DNA from: Bacillota bacterium
GTDB lineage: Bacteria > Bacillota > Bacilli > Paenibacillales > NBRC-103111
Direction of reading: 5' to 3'
Length of the DNA: 64,000 nucleotides
NCBI GenBank assembly: GCA_023388055.1
Contig: JAEWGW010000020.1
Span: 124,001-188,000, forward strand
Positions 8,319-17,752 of the stretch are shown piece after piece. Positions within the stretch are counted from its first letter, which is position 1, and each line of letters begins with the position of its first letter. Position numbers and translations under genes: made by a program. Under the pieces are notes generated by a model. It searched no databases. It was not told the DNA's origin and saw only the letters and a program-made list of their open reading frames with translations.

Positions 8319-11300
8319 CTACTCCAGCACCACCTTGGGGGATAAAGGAGCAGGCATACCGGTTCCACCGCTGTTCAGGCGGTCCAGCATAAACACATGG
8401 ACCGTGTACGCGCTGTTGCCGGGATCAACTACATCGAAGTGGCCTGTAATCTCCTCGCCTCCGTCAAACACCTGGCTGGAGGCCACGTAGCTGACCGGGG
8501 TGGTTCCCCGCATCAGCTGGAACACTGCCACCGCTTTGCCCGCAGGTGCGGGTACACCATCCTCCCGCAGGATACGCACCGTAGCCGCCAGTCCGGAGGC
8601 CCGCTGGAGTCCACCCACCGCTTCCAAGCGGAAGGGATACGGCGCCTCCACCACCCTGACGGTACGAACAACGGTAACCGCCTGGTTGCCGGCTTGATCC
8701 CTGACATTATACTGCAGCACGTATTGCCCAACGACAGCCGTGTTCACGCTGCCGGTAATCACCACCGAGGCAGTCAGGTCACCGTCGGTTTCGTCAACGG
8801 CGCTGAAGCCGGGCTCCGCAAAAGCTGTCCCCTGCACCAGCTCCATTTCCGATGCACCCAACAGGGTAATGAGCGGCGGAACACGGTCTCCCGTGGGCTG
8901 CTCACCCGCCGCAGAAAGCACCAGCTCACCGAACTGGGCAGGATTCTTCCCCGTCCCGATGCCGCTCATGTATTCCAGCCAGCCATGCCGGCCTGGCCCG
9001 TCATCATCATTAACCAGGAAGGAGAAGCCCACCAGCGGTACCGGTATGGCAGCCCCCGCAGGCATCAGCTCCGACCAGGGCACTGCCACCTCATAAACCG
9101 TTGTTTGCTCTGTCTCGTTCCGGACGATGGCAGCTTGTGCAGCGGTCAAGGCGCCCACAGGCTTGCCGGCAACCCCCGACCACCGCCATTTCACCGTATC
9201 CCCGGCATCCGAACGGGCGAATAACAGCTCCGTGTACCCGGCGCTGCCCGGACCCTCCAGCCGGCCGTGGTCGATCATAAACTGGATGCTGTCCCCCATC
9301 CAGGCAGCACCGTCCGAGCTGGCCTGGCGGTGGACATTATCCTTCACAACAGCAGCCAGGTAGAGGTTATTCTGGTCCCATTGGGTGTATCCCACCGCGC
9401 TCAGATCATTTGCTCCGCCCCAAGGCACCGTGCCGCCGCTGACATTCTTGTATTGGGCGGCCTCCGCCAGCCGGAAGGGCATGGCTCCCGCCCATTCCGA
9501 GCCGACCACACCGTCCGGCACGATCACTGCCGCCGCACGTTTCGCCGCCAGGAAATTCACCGGCTGTACCACAGATTGCCGGACTCCGGAATCCAGGTTC
9601 ACTACCACCTCCAGGTCCACCCGGCGGGTATCCGGGGGCAGAGGCACAGGCAGCAACAGCTTCGCTGCCGCCCCCGGAGCCAGACTGGCCAACGGAACCG
9701 CTGCTCCCGGCTGAGGCCACTCGGCCGTTGGCCCCAAACCCACCGTCCCGCTGATGGGGACGGTGCTCCGATTCTCAAGCTCCACCTCCACCGCCCAGTG
9801 CTGCCAGTCTCCCGGCTGCACCAGCTTCGGAACGATGGATTTGATATTGGCCAGCTTATCCAGATCCACTTGCGTGGAGATGGTGGTATTGAATTGCCGC
9901 ACCGGCTCCTTGCCCAGCGAACGGAAGATATTTTGCCCCAGCTCCAGGCGGGTCAGAGTGCTTTGGTCCAAGGCAATGCCGAAATACGGAGTCGTATCCA
10001 CCGTATTGCCGGAAATCAGCAGATCTCCCTTCATACTGCGCAGCACCGTAATAGCTCCGTAGTGGTACGTGGAGCTGCCCTGGTTGGTCCGGGTCAGCGT
10101 ATTGTTCTGAATCCGCACCTTCTCCACATGGAAGGCTTCGCTGGTATAATACACGGCGATGCCCGCCAGATGAGTGTCCGTAATGGTATTCCCCGCCACC
10201 TCAATCTGGTTGCCGCTGGCAATACTGACGCCGGACTGGTCCCGTGAACCTGCCAGCTGATTGCCCGCTATCCGGATATATTGGGGCTCCCGGCCGATAG
10301 TGCCAAGCTTGTTGACCAGCACCGCCGAATCCCGGGAGTTCTCCACCGTATTTTGCTCCACGAAGACCTGGCGGCTAGCCAGAATCTCCACACCAACAGT
10401 TCCCGCATTCACAACCCTGCTGTTCTTGACCGACACCCGGGTGGAGGTATCTACCAGAATGCCGGGTCCGCCGGAATTGGCGGCTGTCACATGATCCACA
10501 GCTACACCGGTGCTGCCGGTCAGATCCAAGAGCGCCCGGTTATGCCGCTGGTACGGCTGCTCCGCCAGCTCCAGCTTCAGTCCCTGCACAGAAGCGCCTG
10601 TTATTCCGGCAAGCCGCAAGCCCTGATGCTCGGCAGAGGTAAAACGCAGCACACTGCCGTCCCCGTCTCCGCGGATCCGCAGATTGCTTTTTCCTTTTAC
10701 CGCCAGATGATGTCCGATGGCCGTAAAGGCCAGCTTATCCTGCCCCGCCTGCGGACTCAGCTTGTAAACCCCGGCAGGCACATACAGGCTGCCTCCTTGG
10801 GCAGGCACCGCATCCAACGCGGCCTGGAAAGCGGGGGTATCATCCGAAACCCCGTCACCCTTGGCGCCGAAGGTCCTCACATTGATCTCCTGGCCGCTGC
10901 CAGCAGGCAACACGGCCGGAGCTTCCGCCCAACCGGTTTCACTGGCGGCGCTGCCCAGCGCCTGATAAAGATCCACATATTCAGGCTGGTCGGTTACCAC
11001 GTCGAAGCCGGCACGCACTGGCACCGTAGGCTGGGAAACCCGGTTGCCCGAATAGGTGAGTGTTCCCTTCAGTGTTCCGCCGAAGAGCACACTGTTGGCA
11101 TTCCCGAGGAAGGAATTGCCCGTCATTTCCAGTCCGTCGATCACAGCATTGCCGTTGATTTTCACAGCACTCTCCAGAGAGCCTTCAATCCGGTTGTTCC
11201 GGACGGATAGATTTTTCCCCTGCAGAGCCGAGCTCCACGCACTGAAAAAGATGCCGTTGCCCGGATTGCCATATATCTTATTATTCTCCATGTTCACCCG

Positions 11301-13778
11301 TGTGGCGTTGTTATTGAGCACCACAGAGCCTTTGTACACCCCGCTGTTGCGGTTGTTGTTATCGGCGCGGTTATTCTGGTCGGAGCGGAGGATGGTATTC
11401 CCCATGATGGAGACATCCTGCACCGGAATCCCGGATTCCCCGGCCTGCCCTAAGGAATTGGTGAAAATACCGGACAGGAGCGAGCTTTCGATCCAGTTGT
11501 TCTCCAGCTTGTGCCCGATGCCACCGGCGCTGATGCCTCGGCCCCAGGGTGTTTTGATTATGGTATTGTACAAGGCATAGTTGTTCTGGGAGACCGGCCA
11601 GTTGTTGGTTCCGGGTGCGTCGGACACAAATCCCACCGCGTCGTCATTGCTGTTTTCCACCCAGTTGTAAGCAGCCACCACATCCACCGTATTGGCAAAA
11701 TGGATGCTGTCTGCTCCTGTATTGCGGACAACGTTATCCACAGCCCAAACGTTGCGTGTATTCTGCCAGAACACCATGCCGATGCCGCCTTGGTCCACAT
11801 TCAGGTTTACGGCTTGGATATTTTGCCCGGACAGGCCCAGATTGTACGGTCCGTTAATGGAGCGCATATCCATACGCGGTGTCCAGGAGGTGCTGAAGCC
11901 CCGCAGGGAGTAGTTGGTGCCGTCCAGCCGCCAGCCATAGGGACGTCCGCTCATGTAAGCCCCGCCGGAATTGCTGTAGGTTTGGCCGTTGGGCACCGAG
12001 GAGATGCCGGGATTCCTGAAGACAATAACCGTCGATTCCCCGTCTCCGACAAAATGGATGTTATTCAAGGCTCTTGCCCCGGTTCTGTCCCAGAAACGGC
12101 GGCTTTCCGGCGTGGTGCCGTTGGTGGGTGTGGGGGCGAAGAAGTATTTGCCTGCGGGCATATAGACCACACCCCCGCCCTGGGCATTCAATGCATCGAT
12201 GGCCAGATCAAAAGCCGCCTTGTCGTCGGTAATCCCGTCCCCTGTGGCTCCGTAATCCCGGACATTGGCTACCTTCATGGAGGCGTAATCAATGCGGGGC
12301 ATGGCCTCCAGACCGGGACGGTTATAGAAGCTGTCCGGCAGGTTGGTAACACCGTTTGGCACCTGAGGCAGTACAGTATACGTGAAGGAGGCAGCCTGGC
12401 TTTGCGTCCAACCCTGCTTTTTGGCGTAGGCCCGTACGGTAGCACCGCTGTTCAACGCAAACGGCCCCGTATACAAGGTCCCGCCAACCACCGGATCGTT
12501 TCCATCCAATGTGTAGTAGATGTCGGCTCCAACGGTTTGCGTCGATAACTGAATCTGTGTACCGGCAGCTACTGCTCCAGATGGCGGTTGAGCGGTAACC
12601 GGAGAAACTGCCGGCTGCTGTCCTGCTTTCACCACCAGCTCAGGTCCGTTACCCGCAGCACGGCTGGAGAAGAACTTGGCATTCAGGTCTACAGCGCTGT
12701 TATCTGTCATCCGGAACGAAACAGAGCCTTCCCCTGCCGCCAATCGGTTGTTAACAAAAGACGTCACATCATACTCATACCAGCCGATGCTGCGAATCAC
12801 TTGTGTACCCAGGGCCGTTCCCGCATCTGCCGGGGCATTATTCCACGTAATGGTACTCTCCTGCCAAGCAGACCCGGTCAGCCCACTGACCGTAACCGGC
12901 ACATCCTTGGTCAGCTCCTCCTTCCCGTACACCCGGAGGGTGACACTGTTCAACGAAGCCCCGGCGAAGGCGGACAGATCAAACTTCACATATCCATGCC
13001 GGGTGTTCACGAAATCGGGAGAGCCGTTCAGGATTCGGGCCTTAACCCAAAATTCCGTACCGGCGGCCGGATCGGGGCTGGCAGCAGGAACCTTCATCAT
13101 TTGGTTGGTAGCCGCATGGTTCACTCCCCCGCTGCTGCCTCCCCGATTGTTGACGGATTCCGTAGCAGCAAGCGTAATCTCCTGCTCCACCACAACAGGC
13201 TGGGGCGTAAACTGCACCGCCGGATTCCAGAACGTGTGATCATTATTCAAATTGCCGTTTCGGTTGATTTCGAATGTAATGGTGTCACCCGCTTCTACAG
13301 CAATGCCGCTGAGCCCGCTAGGCACCAACGGTGTACTGCCCGGAACTAAGGCGTTCCATAAGACTGTACCATTCCTCTTAACGGAAGCGTTTACACCATC
13401 TCCGTTATTATCCCCCTTCCGAACTTCTCCGGTGATTTCTACAGTTCCTTTGGCTGGAGAGGTCCAGGTGCGGACAGCATCACCGTTATTGGAGGGATGC
13501 ATCTCCCCTCCCTTCATCCAAGGGTAAATAGGCGAAGCCCCCGACTGCTGCCAACGTTTGTTGGCGGCATCGTAGTGGGGCAGATCATTATACACCCCTC
13601 CGGCCAACCGCTGGTAGCTCCATTGATTTTGTCCCTGCACCTCACTGAAGCCTGTCGAAGCCGAATAGACCGTACTGCCGGAAGCCGGCTCCTCAGCCAA
13701 AGCTCCTGCAGGCAGGATAGCTGTCAGAATCAGACAGCCGGATAACATCAAGCTTAATCTCCGTTTCAAACCGGTCAT
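8319..13778 (-). CDS. Giant secreted tandem beta-helix (pectate-lyase-like) multidomain protein
   Basis: A 1819-residue secreted protein with signal peptide at 1-29 (ending AGALAEEP). Approximate order: N-terminal carbohydrate-binding-like beta domain (30-195); DNRLRE/CBM96-type domain (203-386, VKFDLSAFAGASLNSVTLRVYG); chitobiase-type beta domain (393-469, IYYTLDGNDPVVGGTLYTGP); first pectate-lyase-superfamily beta-helix (about 490-960, VRDYGATGDGITDDKAAFD); second beta-helix (about 965-1330, VRTFGAKGDGVSDDTPAFQ); CBM9/DOMON-like domain (1426-1624); Ig-like DUF5011-type domain (1630-1711, FSAVDETDGDLTASV); and a C-terminal beta domain. The paired GDGxxDD starts define two complete helices, so the gene carries two catalytic or binding modules. 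Specific pectinolytic residues were not identified; the substrate remains open. ATG at 13778 with AGGGAGAG upstream. There is no SLH or LPXTG anchor. Confidence 0.85.
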   Translation of the reverse strand: MTGLKRRLSLMLSGCLILTAILPAGALAEEPASGSTVYSASTGFSEVQGQNQWSYQRLAGGVYNDLPHYDAANKRWQQSGASPIYPWMKGGEMHPSNNGDAVRTWTSPAKGTVEITGEVRKGDNNGDGVNASVKRNGTVLWNALVPGSTPLVPSGLSGIAVEAGDTITFEINRNGNLNNDHTFWNPAVQFTPQPVVVEQEITLAATESVNNRGGSSGGVNHAATNQMMKVPAASPDPAAGTEFWVKARILNGSPDFVNTRHGYVKFDLSAFAGASLNSVTLRVYGKEELTKDVPVTVSGLTGSAWQESTITWNNAPADAGTALGTQVIRSIGWYEYDVTSFVNNRLAAGEGSVSFRMTDNSAVDLNAKFFSSRAAGNGPELVVKAGQQPAVSPVTAQPPSGAVAAGTQIQLSTQTVGADIYYTLDGNDPVVGGTLYTGPFALNSGATVRAYAKKQGWTQSQAASFTYTVLPQVPNGVTNLPDSFYNRPGLEAMPRIDYASMKVANVRDYGATGDGITDDKAAFDLAIDALNAQGGGVVYMPAGKYFFAPTPTNGTTPESRRFWDRTGARALNNIHFVGDGESTVIVFRNPGISSVPNGQTYSNSGGAYMSGRPYGWRLDGTNYSLRGFSTSWTPRMDMRSINGPYNLGLSGQNIQAVNLNVDQGGIGMVFWQNTRNVWAVDNVVRNTGADSIHFANTVDVVAAYNWVENSNDDAVGFVSDAPGTNNWPVSQNNYALYNTIIKTPWGRGISAGGIGHKLENNWIESSLLSGIFTNSLGQAGESGIPVQDVSIMGNTILRSDQNNRADNNNRNSGVYKGSVVLNNNATRVNMENNKIYGNPGNGIFFSAWSSALQGKNLSVRNNRIEGSLESAVKINGNAVIDGLEMTGNSFLGNANSVLFGGTLKGTLTYSGNRVSQPTVPVRAGFDVVTDQPEYVDLYQALGSAASETGWAEAPAVLPAGSGQEINVRTFGAKGDGVSDDTPAFQAALDAVPAQGGSLYVPAGVYKLSPQAGQDKLAFTAIGHHLAVKGKSNLRIRGDGDGSVLRFTSAEHQGLRLAGITGASVQGLKLELAEQPYQRHNRALLDLTGSTGVAVDHVTAANSGGPGILVDTSTRVSVKNSRVVNAGTVGVEILASRQVFVEQNTVENSRDSAVLVNKLGTIGREPQYIRIAGNQLAGSRDQSGVSIASGNQIEVAGNTITDTHLAGIAVYYTSEAFHVEKVRIQNNTLTRTNQGSSTYHYGAITVLRSMKGDLLISGNTVDTTPYFGIALDQSTLTRLELGQNIFRSLGKEPVRQFNTTISTQVDLDKLANIKSIVPKLVQPGDWQHWAVEVELENRSTVPISGTVGLGPTAEWPQPGAAVPLASLAPGAAAKLLLPVPLPPDTRRVDLEVVVNLDSGVRQSVVQPVNFLAAKRAAAVIVPDGVVGSEWAGAMPFRLAEAAQYKNVSGGTVPWGGANDLSAVGYTQWDQNNLYLAAVVKDNVHRQASSDGAAWMGDSIQFMIDHGRLEGPGSAGYTELLFARSDAGDTVKWRWSGVAGKPVGALTAAQAAIVRNETEQTTVYEVAVPWSELMPAGAAIPVPLVGFSFLVNDDDGPGRHGWLEYMSGIGTGKNPAQFGELVLSAAGEQPTGDRVPPLITLLGASEMELVQGTAFAEPGFSAVDETDGDLTASVVITGSVNTAVVGQYVLQYNVRDQAGNQAVTVVRTVRVVEAPYPFRLEAVGGLQRASGLAATVRILREDGVPAPAGKAVAVFQLMRGTTPVSYVASSQVFDGGEEITGHFDVVDPGNSAYTVHVFMLDRLNSGGTGMPAPLSPKVVLE

Positions 13779-13912
13779 GTTCCACTCTCCCTATTCATAA
13801 TGAAAGGTTCTGAGTCATGCCATGGTGTGATTGGATGCCGCAAGCGAACCGGCTTTTGCGGTATATGCGCAATAAGCCGGCTGCTGGTCATGCGGGAACG
13901 GATGGGGAAACG

Positions 13913-15583
13913 TCAGTCAAATTTCATTTTGTACAGCTCATCCATAAAGATCCAGCTGCTCTTGTTTTCCTTGTACCAGTTTTTGTACCAGTCCTCCAGC
14001 TTTTTGCCGCCTGCCTTATCCCAAGCATCCTTCACATCCTTGACGCCTTGGTCTACGGTATAGGAATTGCCGCTGACTACGGATTTGGCCATAATATCGT
14101 TCATGTTGTTCCAGCCGTCGTTGAAAATGGTGTTCATGTCCTTGTCCAGGGAAGGACGGAACTTGGAATGGGTGAAGCCGGGATGCGGACGTGCAGGATC
14201 CAGGTACATTTTATCCATCTCCTGGGCAATCTTGATCCATTCCTGATCCACCGGGTTCGCGGACTGCGGTGATCTTCCCCCAATGGTGCATTGCTGCAGG
14301 TTGTAGGTCGGCATGAACATCTTGTAATCGTTGATGTAGCCCATCTCGGTTTTGTTCTTGGCAGCATCGATGGGCTGCGGGCAGCCGGTGGCGTCCTTCT
14401 TGTAATTCACATTCTCAATGCCGTTGGTGAACACCTCCACCGTCGAGGGTTTTACCATAAAGTCCACATACTGCATCACGGCCTGCGGGTCCTTGGTTTT
14501 GGCATTCACAGAGGCGGTCAGAGCCAGCGGCGGGTTAAAATCAGGCCCGAATTGCCCATATTGGGATTTCGGGAAGGCCATGGGCACGATCACTGCAGTG
14601 GGAGTGCTTTTCTTCAGCGTATCGAAATTTTTGCTGACGACGCTGGTATACGCCAGGTAAATCCCCAGCTTGCCGTTGGCAAAGTCCTGCTCGGCCTTCT
14701 GCCCGTTCTTGTCGGACAGGAAGTCCTTATCTACGATGCCGTTATCGAAGAGCTTCTTCTTAAATTCATAGGCCGGCTTAATCCGGTCAAACTGGCGGAT
14801 CAGCTCCCCGTTATCGACGATGAACATTTCATTTTGGAACATGGCATCCACATAATAGGAGGCGAACTGGCTCAGGTTCATGCCGAAGGTATCCTTTTTG
14901 CCGTTGCCGTCCGGGTCCTTGTTGGCGAAGGCGTCCGCCACCTGGTACAGCTCCTCCACGGTTTCCGGGATCTTCAAGTTCAGCTTATCCAGCCAATCCT
15001 TGCGGATGACCATGGTGCCCAGTACCTCGGGTTTGGTCACCTTGGCGAACTCATACATCTTTCCGTCCGGTTTGGTGGCCAGCTTTTTGATCGCCGGGAA
15101 CTTCTCCAGAATTTTCTTGTACTCCGTGCTGTGTTTATCGATCAGGTCATTAATAGGCAGCAGCTGCTTCTGGGACCACAGGGTATTGATGAAGGCGTTG
15201 TCGAACTCCAGCACAAGATCAGGCGCTTCGCCGGAGGCAAACAGAATGCTGTACTTCTGCTGGGATTCATTCCGGGGGATGGTGACGAACTTGACATCCG
15301 CAGGTCCGTTCTGATTGATCCACTTGGTCCAGCGGTTGTCCGTGTAGCTGCCCTCCTCCTTCGGCACCTGGCCCCGGTCATAGATGGCCACGGAGATATT
15401 GCCGCGTTTGGCCGGAGCTGCAGAAGCCTGGGTGGTGGCAGCGGCTGTGCCGGAGTCAGCCGGTTTTTCGCTTCCCTTGACTGTCTCGTCTTTGGCACTG
15501 GAGCAGGCAGCCAGCATTGTAACCAGTGACAGAGCGGCCGTTACAGAAAGCACAGTTCCTTTTTTCATACGCCGTTTGGACAT
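13913..15583 (-). CDS. Carbohydrate ABC transporter substrate-binding lipoprotein (LplA/YtcQ type)
   Basis: A 556-residue extracellular solute-binding protein that should capture oligosaccharides for the two permeases encoded just upstream. A lipoprotein signal peptide ends in LAAC with C27 as lipidation site, followed by a Ser/Ala/Thr-rich linker. The mature part has the family 1 solute-binding fold, with ISVAIYDRGQVPKEEGSYTDNRWTKWINQ at the start, a pattern seen in Paenibacillus LplA/YtcQ proteins. ATG at 15583 follows ATGGAGGGG at good distance. It is 44 bp downstream of the second permease gene, so it is last in a permease-permease-binding protein operon. As usual for this family, no ATPase is encoded nearby; a shared MsmX-type ATPase elsewhere is the normal partner. 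Confidence 0.92.
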   Translation of the reverse strand: MSKRRMKKGTVLSVTAALSLVTMLAACSSAKDETVKGSEKPADSGTAAATTQASAAPAKRGNISVAIYDRGQVPKEEGSYTDNRWTKWINQNGPADVKFVTIPRNESQQKYSILFASGEAPDLVLEFDNAFINTLWSQKQLLPINDLIDKHSTEYKKILEKFPAIKKLATKPDGKMYEFAKVTKPEVLGTMVIRKDWLDKLNLKIPETVEELYQVADAFANKDPDGNGKKDTFGMNLSQFASYYVDAMFQNEMFIVDNGELIRQFDRIKPAYEFKKKLFDNGIVDKDFLSDKNGQKAEQDFANGKLGIYLAYTSVVSKNFDTLKKSTPTAVIVPMAFPKSQYGQFGPDFNPPLALTASVNAKTKDPQAVMQYVDFMVKPSTVEVFTNGIENVNYKKDATGCPQPIDAAKNKTEMGYINDYKMFMPTYNLQQCTIGGRSPQSANPVDQEWIKIAQEMDKMYLDPARPHPGFTHSKFRPSLDKDMNTIFNDGWNNMNDIMAKSVVSGNSYTVDQGVKDVKDAWDKAGGKKLEDWYKNWYKENKSSWIFMDELYKMKFD

Positions 15584-15627
15584 TACAACCCCTCCATAAT
15601 ATGTGTTTTTATAGTACCCTTGCGGGA

Positions 15628-16503
15628 TTAACCCTTGATGGAGCCGATCAGCACACCCTTGACAAAATACTTCTGGAGGAACGGATAGATAATGAGCATA
15701 GGCAGCACCATGACGATAATGCCCGCCGACTTGATGGCCTCCGGCGTTAGGTTCCGGAAGGCGTCCGGATCCAGCTGGGCCAGCTCAGACATCAGGGACT
15801 GGCTGCGGATCATATTTTGCACCAGCACGGACAGGTTAAACTTGGAGGAATCGTTAATGTAGATCAGGACGTTGAAGAAGGCATTCCAATGGCCCACTCC
15901 ATAAAACAGTGCAATGGTGGCAATCACCGGCAGGGACAAGGGCAGCACCATCTGGATGATCAGCCGCCACTCTCCGCAGCCGTCGATCCGTGCCGCATCC
16001 TCCAGCTCCTCGGGAATATTCTCGAAGAAGGTCCGGACAATGAGCAGGTTATATGCGCTGATTAGTCCGGGCAGCCACAAGGACCCGTAGGTGTTCACCA
16101 GCCCCAGCGACTTGATCAGCAGGTAGTTGGGAATCAGCCCCGCCGTAAACAACATGGTGAATACAATCGCCAGGGTGAAAAAACGCCTTGCATAAAAATA
16201 TTGCTTGGACAAGGGGTAGGCTGTCAATACAGTAAATACCATATTAAGCGCGGTGCCTACCAGCGTAATCAGCACACTGTTGCGAAAGGCGCCCAGCACA
16301 TCCGTGCCGGAAACCAGCTTGCGGTACGCTTCCGCCGTAAATTCTACCGGCCACAGCCCTACCTGGCCCATGGTGATGGACTCGGCGCTGCTCAGAGACA
16401 GCGATATGATATGGAGAATGGGCAGGATGCAGCTTAGGGAAACCAGCGACAGAATCAGATAGTTTATGGCATAAAATATTTTTTCTCCAGTGGAAATTCT
16501 CAT
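15628..16503 (-). CDS. Carbohydrate ABC transporter permease (LplC/YtcP type)
   Basis: A 291-residue inner-membrane permease with about six hydrophobic segments (first near residues 12-35, FYAINYLILSLVSLSCILPIL). The EAA-type loop that docks the ATPase is EELEDAARIDGCGEWRLIIQMVLPLSLP, in the C-terminal half. This matches the CUT1 LplC/YtcP family that works with LplA lipoproteins. A GTG seven codons upstream is possible, but the ATG at 16503 has GGAGGGAGAAGAGGG before it and starts with the usual MRISTGEK. It begins 14 bp after the stop of the first permease gene, so the two are co-transcribed. Confidence 0.92.
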   Translation of the reverse strand: MRISTGEKIFYAINYLILSLVSLSCILPILHIISLSLSSAESITMGQVGLWPVEFTAEAYRKLVSGTDVLGAFRNSVLITLVGTALNMVFTVLTAYPLSKQYFYARRFFTLAIVFTMLFTAGLIPNYLLIKSLGLVNTYGSLWLPGLISAYNLLIVRTFFENIPEELEDAARIDGCGEWRLIIQMVLPLSLPVIATIALFYGVGHWNAFFNVLIYINDSSKFNLSVLVQNMIRSQSLMSELAQLDPDAFRNLTPEAIKSAGIIVMVLPMLIIYPFLQKYFVKGVLIGSIKG

Positions 16504-16517
16504 CCCTCTTCTCCCTC

Positions 16518-17480
16518 CTACCACAGTCCCCGGTCATAACGCCGGGCGATCGTATTGACCACCAACACCAGTGTCAGGCCGATCAGGGATTCGAAGAGCC
16601 CCATGGCAGTGGCGTGGCTGAATTGGCCGGAGCCTAAGCCCACCTTGTAGTTCCAGGTGCTGATGACCTCCGCTACACCGATGACTACGGAGTTCTGCAG
16701 TACATACACCTGATCGAAGCCCACATCCATTACATTGCCGATATTCAGAATGAACATCAGAACGATGGTCGGCTGCAGCGCAGGAAGGGTAATATGGCGG
16801 ATTTGCTGCCATTTGTTGGCCCCGTCCAGATTCGCCGCTTCATACAAGCTGGGATCAATGGAGGTCAAGGCTGCCAGGTAGATGATAGCCGACCAGCCTG
16901 CCGTTTTCCAGATCCCAGAGCCTACAAAGATGGCGATCCATGAGCCTTCCTTAAAGAGAAAGGGATAGGCCTCCCCCGTCAGCTTGCTGACCCAGTGGTT
17001 CACAATGCCGGTCTCCAGGGAGAAGACCATGACCACCAGACCGCCCACAATAACCCAGTTGAGAAAATGAGGCAGGTACAAAAGCGTCTGCGTCCATTTT
17101 TTGAACCAGGATTTCCGCACCTCATTCAGCAGAATCGCCAGAATGATGGGGAACGGGAATCCCACGAATACGGTGAGAGAGCTTAACACCAGGGTATTGC
17201 GGATGATGGTCAGTGTTTTCGGGTTGTTGAACAGATACTCATAATTCCCCAATCCTACCCAAGGACTGTGCAGGATGCCGTCAGCGAAATTGTAATCCTT
17301 GAAGGCGATTACAATCCCCAGCATGGGAACGTATTTGAACAGAACGAAAAAGATCACTGCCGGCAAAAACATGACGATGAGGGGCTTGTTCAGCATCCAC
17401 CGCCTCCGCCCGGACAAGGTGTGTTTTGCCGCCGTTCCGCGGCCTGTGCTGCTTGTCTGTGCGATTTCCATATCGTTCAT
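16518..17480 (-). CDS. Carbohydrate ABC transporter permease (LplB/YteP type)
   Basis: A 320-residue permease, first gene of the importer operon. After a short hydrophilic N-terminus come about six membrane segments, starting PLIVMFLPAVIFFVLFKYVPMLG, and an EAA-type loop LYEAANLDGANKWQQIRHITLP near residue 220. The pair with the 15628-16503 gene forms the membrane channel of a CUT1 sugar importer. The reading frame continues open to 17663, but the ATG at 17480 is preceded by GGAGGTGAGTACG, a near-consensus ribosome site, and the upstream stretch is not membrane-like or conserved-looking. The regulator encoded at 17753-20008 lies upstream on the same strand and probably controls this operon. 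Confidence 0.9.
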   Translation of the reverse strand: MNDMEIAQTSSTGRGTAAKHTLSGRRRWMLNKPLIVMFLPAVIFFVLFKYVPMLGIVIAFKDYNFADGILHSPWVGLGNYEYLFNNPKTLTIIRNTLVLSSLTVFVGFPFPIILAILLNEVRKSWFKKWTQTLLYLPHFLNWVIVGGLVVMVFSLETGIVNHWVSKLTGEAYPFLFKEGSWIAIFVGSGIWKTAGWSAIIYLAALTSIDPSLYEAANLDGANKWQQIRHITLPALQPTIVLMFILNIGNVMDVGFDQVYVLQNSVVIGVAEVISTWNYKVGLGSGQFSHATAMGLFESLIGLTLVLVVNTIARRYDRGLW

Positions 17481-17561
17481 CGTACTCACCTCCGTCTTGT
17501 TACCGATTGCCGGCCAAACAGCTGCCCGGTCCGGGAAGCCGATCCGGCTAGCCGCATTCAC

Positions 17562-17591
17562 AATGTAACCTGAACCGGGGGCTTCGGACAA
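17562..17591 (-). promoter_or_regulatory. Possible promoter of the sugar importer operon
   Basis: On the minus strand, TTGTCC (17586-17591) and TACATT (17562-17567) are separated by 18 bp, about 80 bp upstream of the first permease start. Both boxes deviate from consensus, as expected for an activator-dependent promoter, but the match is weak enough to be chance. Confidence 0.25.
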
Positions 17592-17707
17592 TTGACAGCT
17601 TTTGAGGAGGCTATCACTTTTTGAATCGGCTGAAAACCCGCGCTGCTGTTGGCTTTTGTTCAACGGATATTCACATTTTGCTCTCCTATCATTTCTTGAA
17701 TGGCCAT

Positions 17708-17741
17708 AAAAAAGGACGGGACCGCTTCCGCAATCCCATCC
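17708..17741 (-). terminator. Intrinsic terminator of the regulator gene
   Basis: On the minus strand GGATGGGATTGC (17741-17730) pairs with GCGGTCCCGTCC (17725-17714) across a 4-nt loop, giving 12 pairs with G-U wobbles, followed by a run of seven T. It sits 12 bp after the stop at 17753 and should separate the regulator transcript from the importer operon. Confidence 0.85.
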
Positions 17742-17752
17742 TCGTGTGTGGT

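Noticed and set aside
17481..17663. N-terminal extension of the first sugar permease
   Set aside because: The frame is open, but the extension lacks a ribosome site and does not look like a membrane protein; ATG at 17480 has GGAGGTGA.
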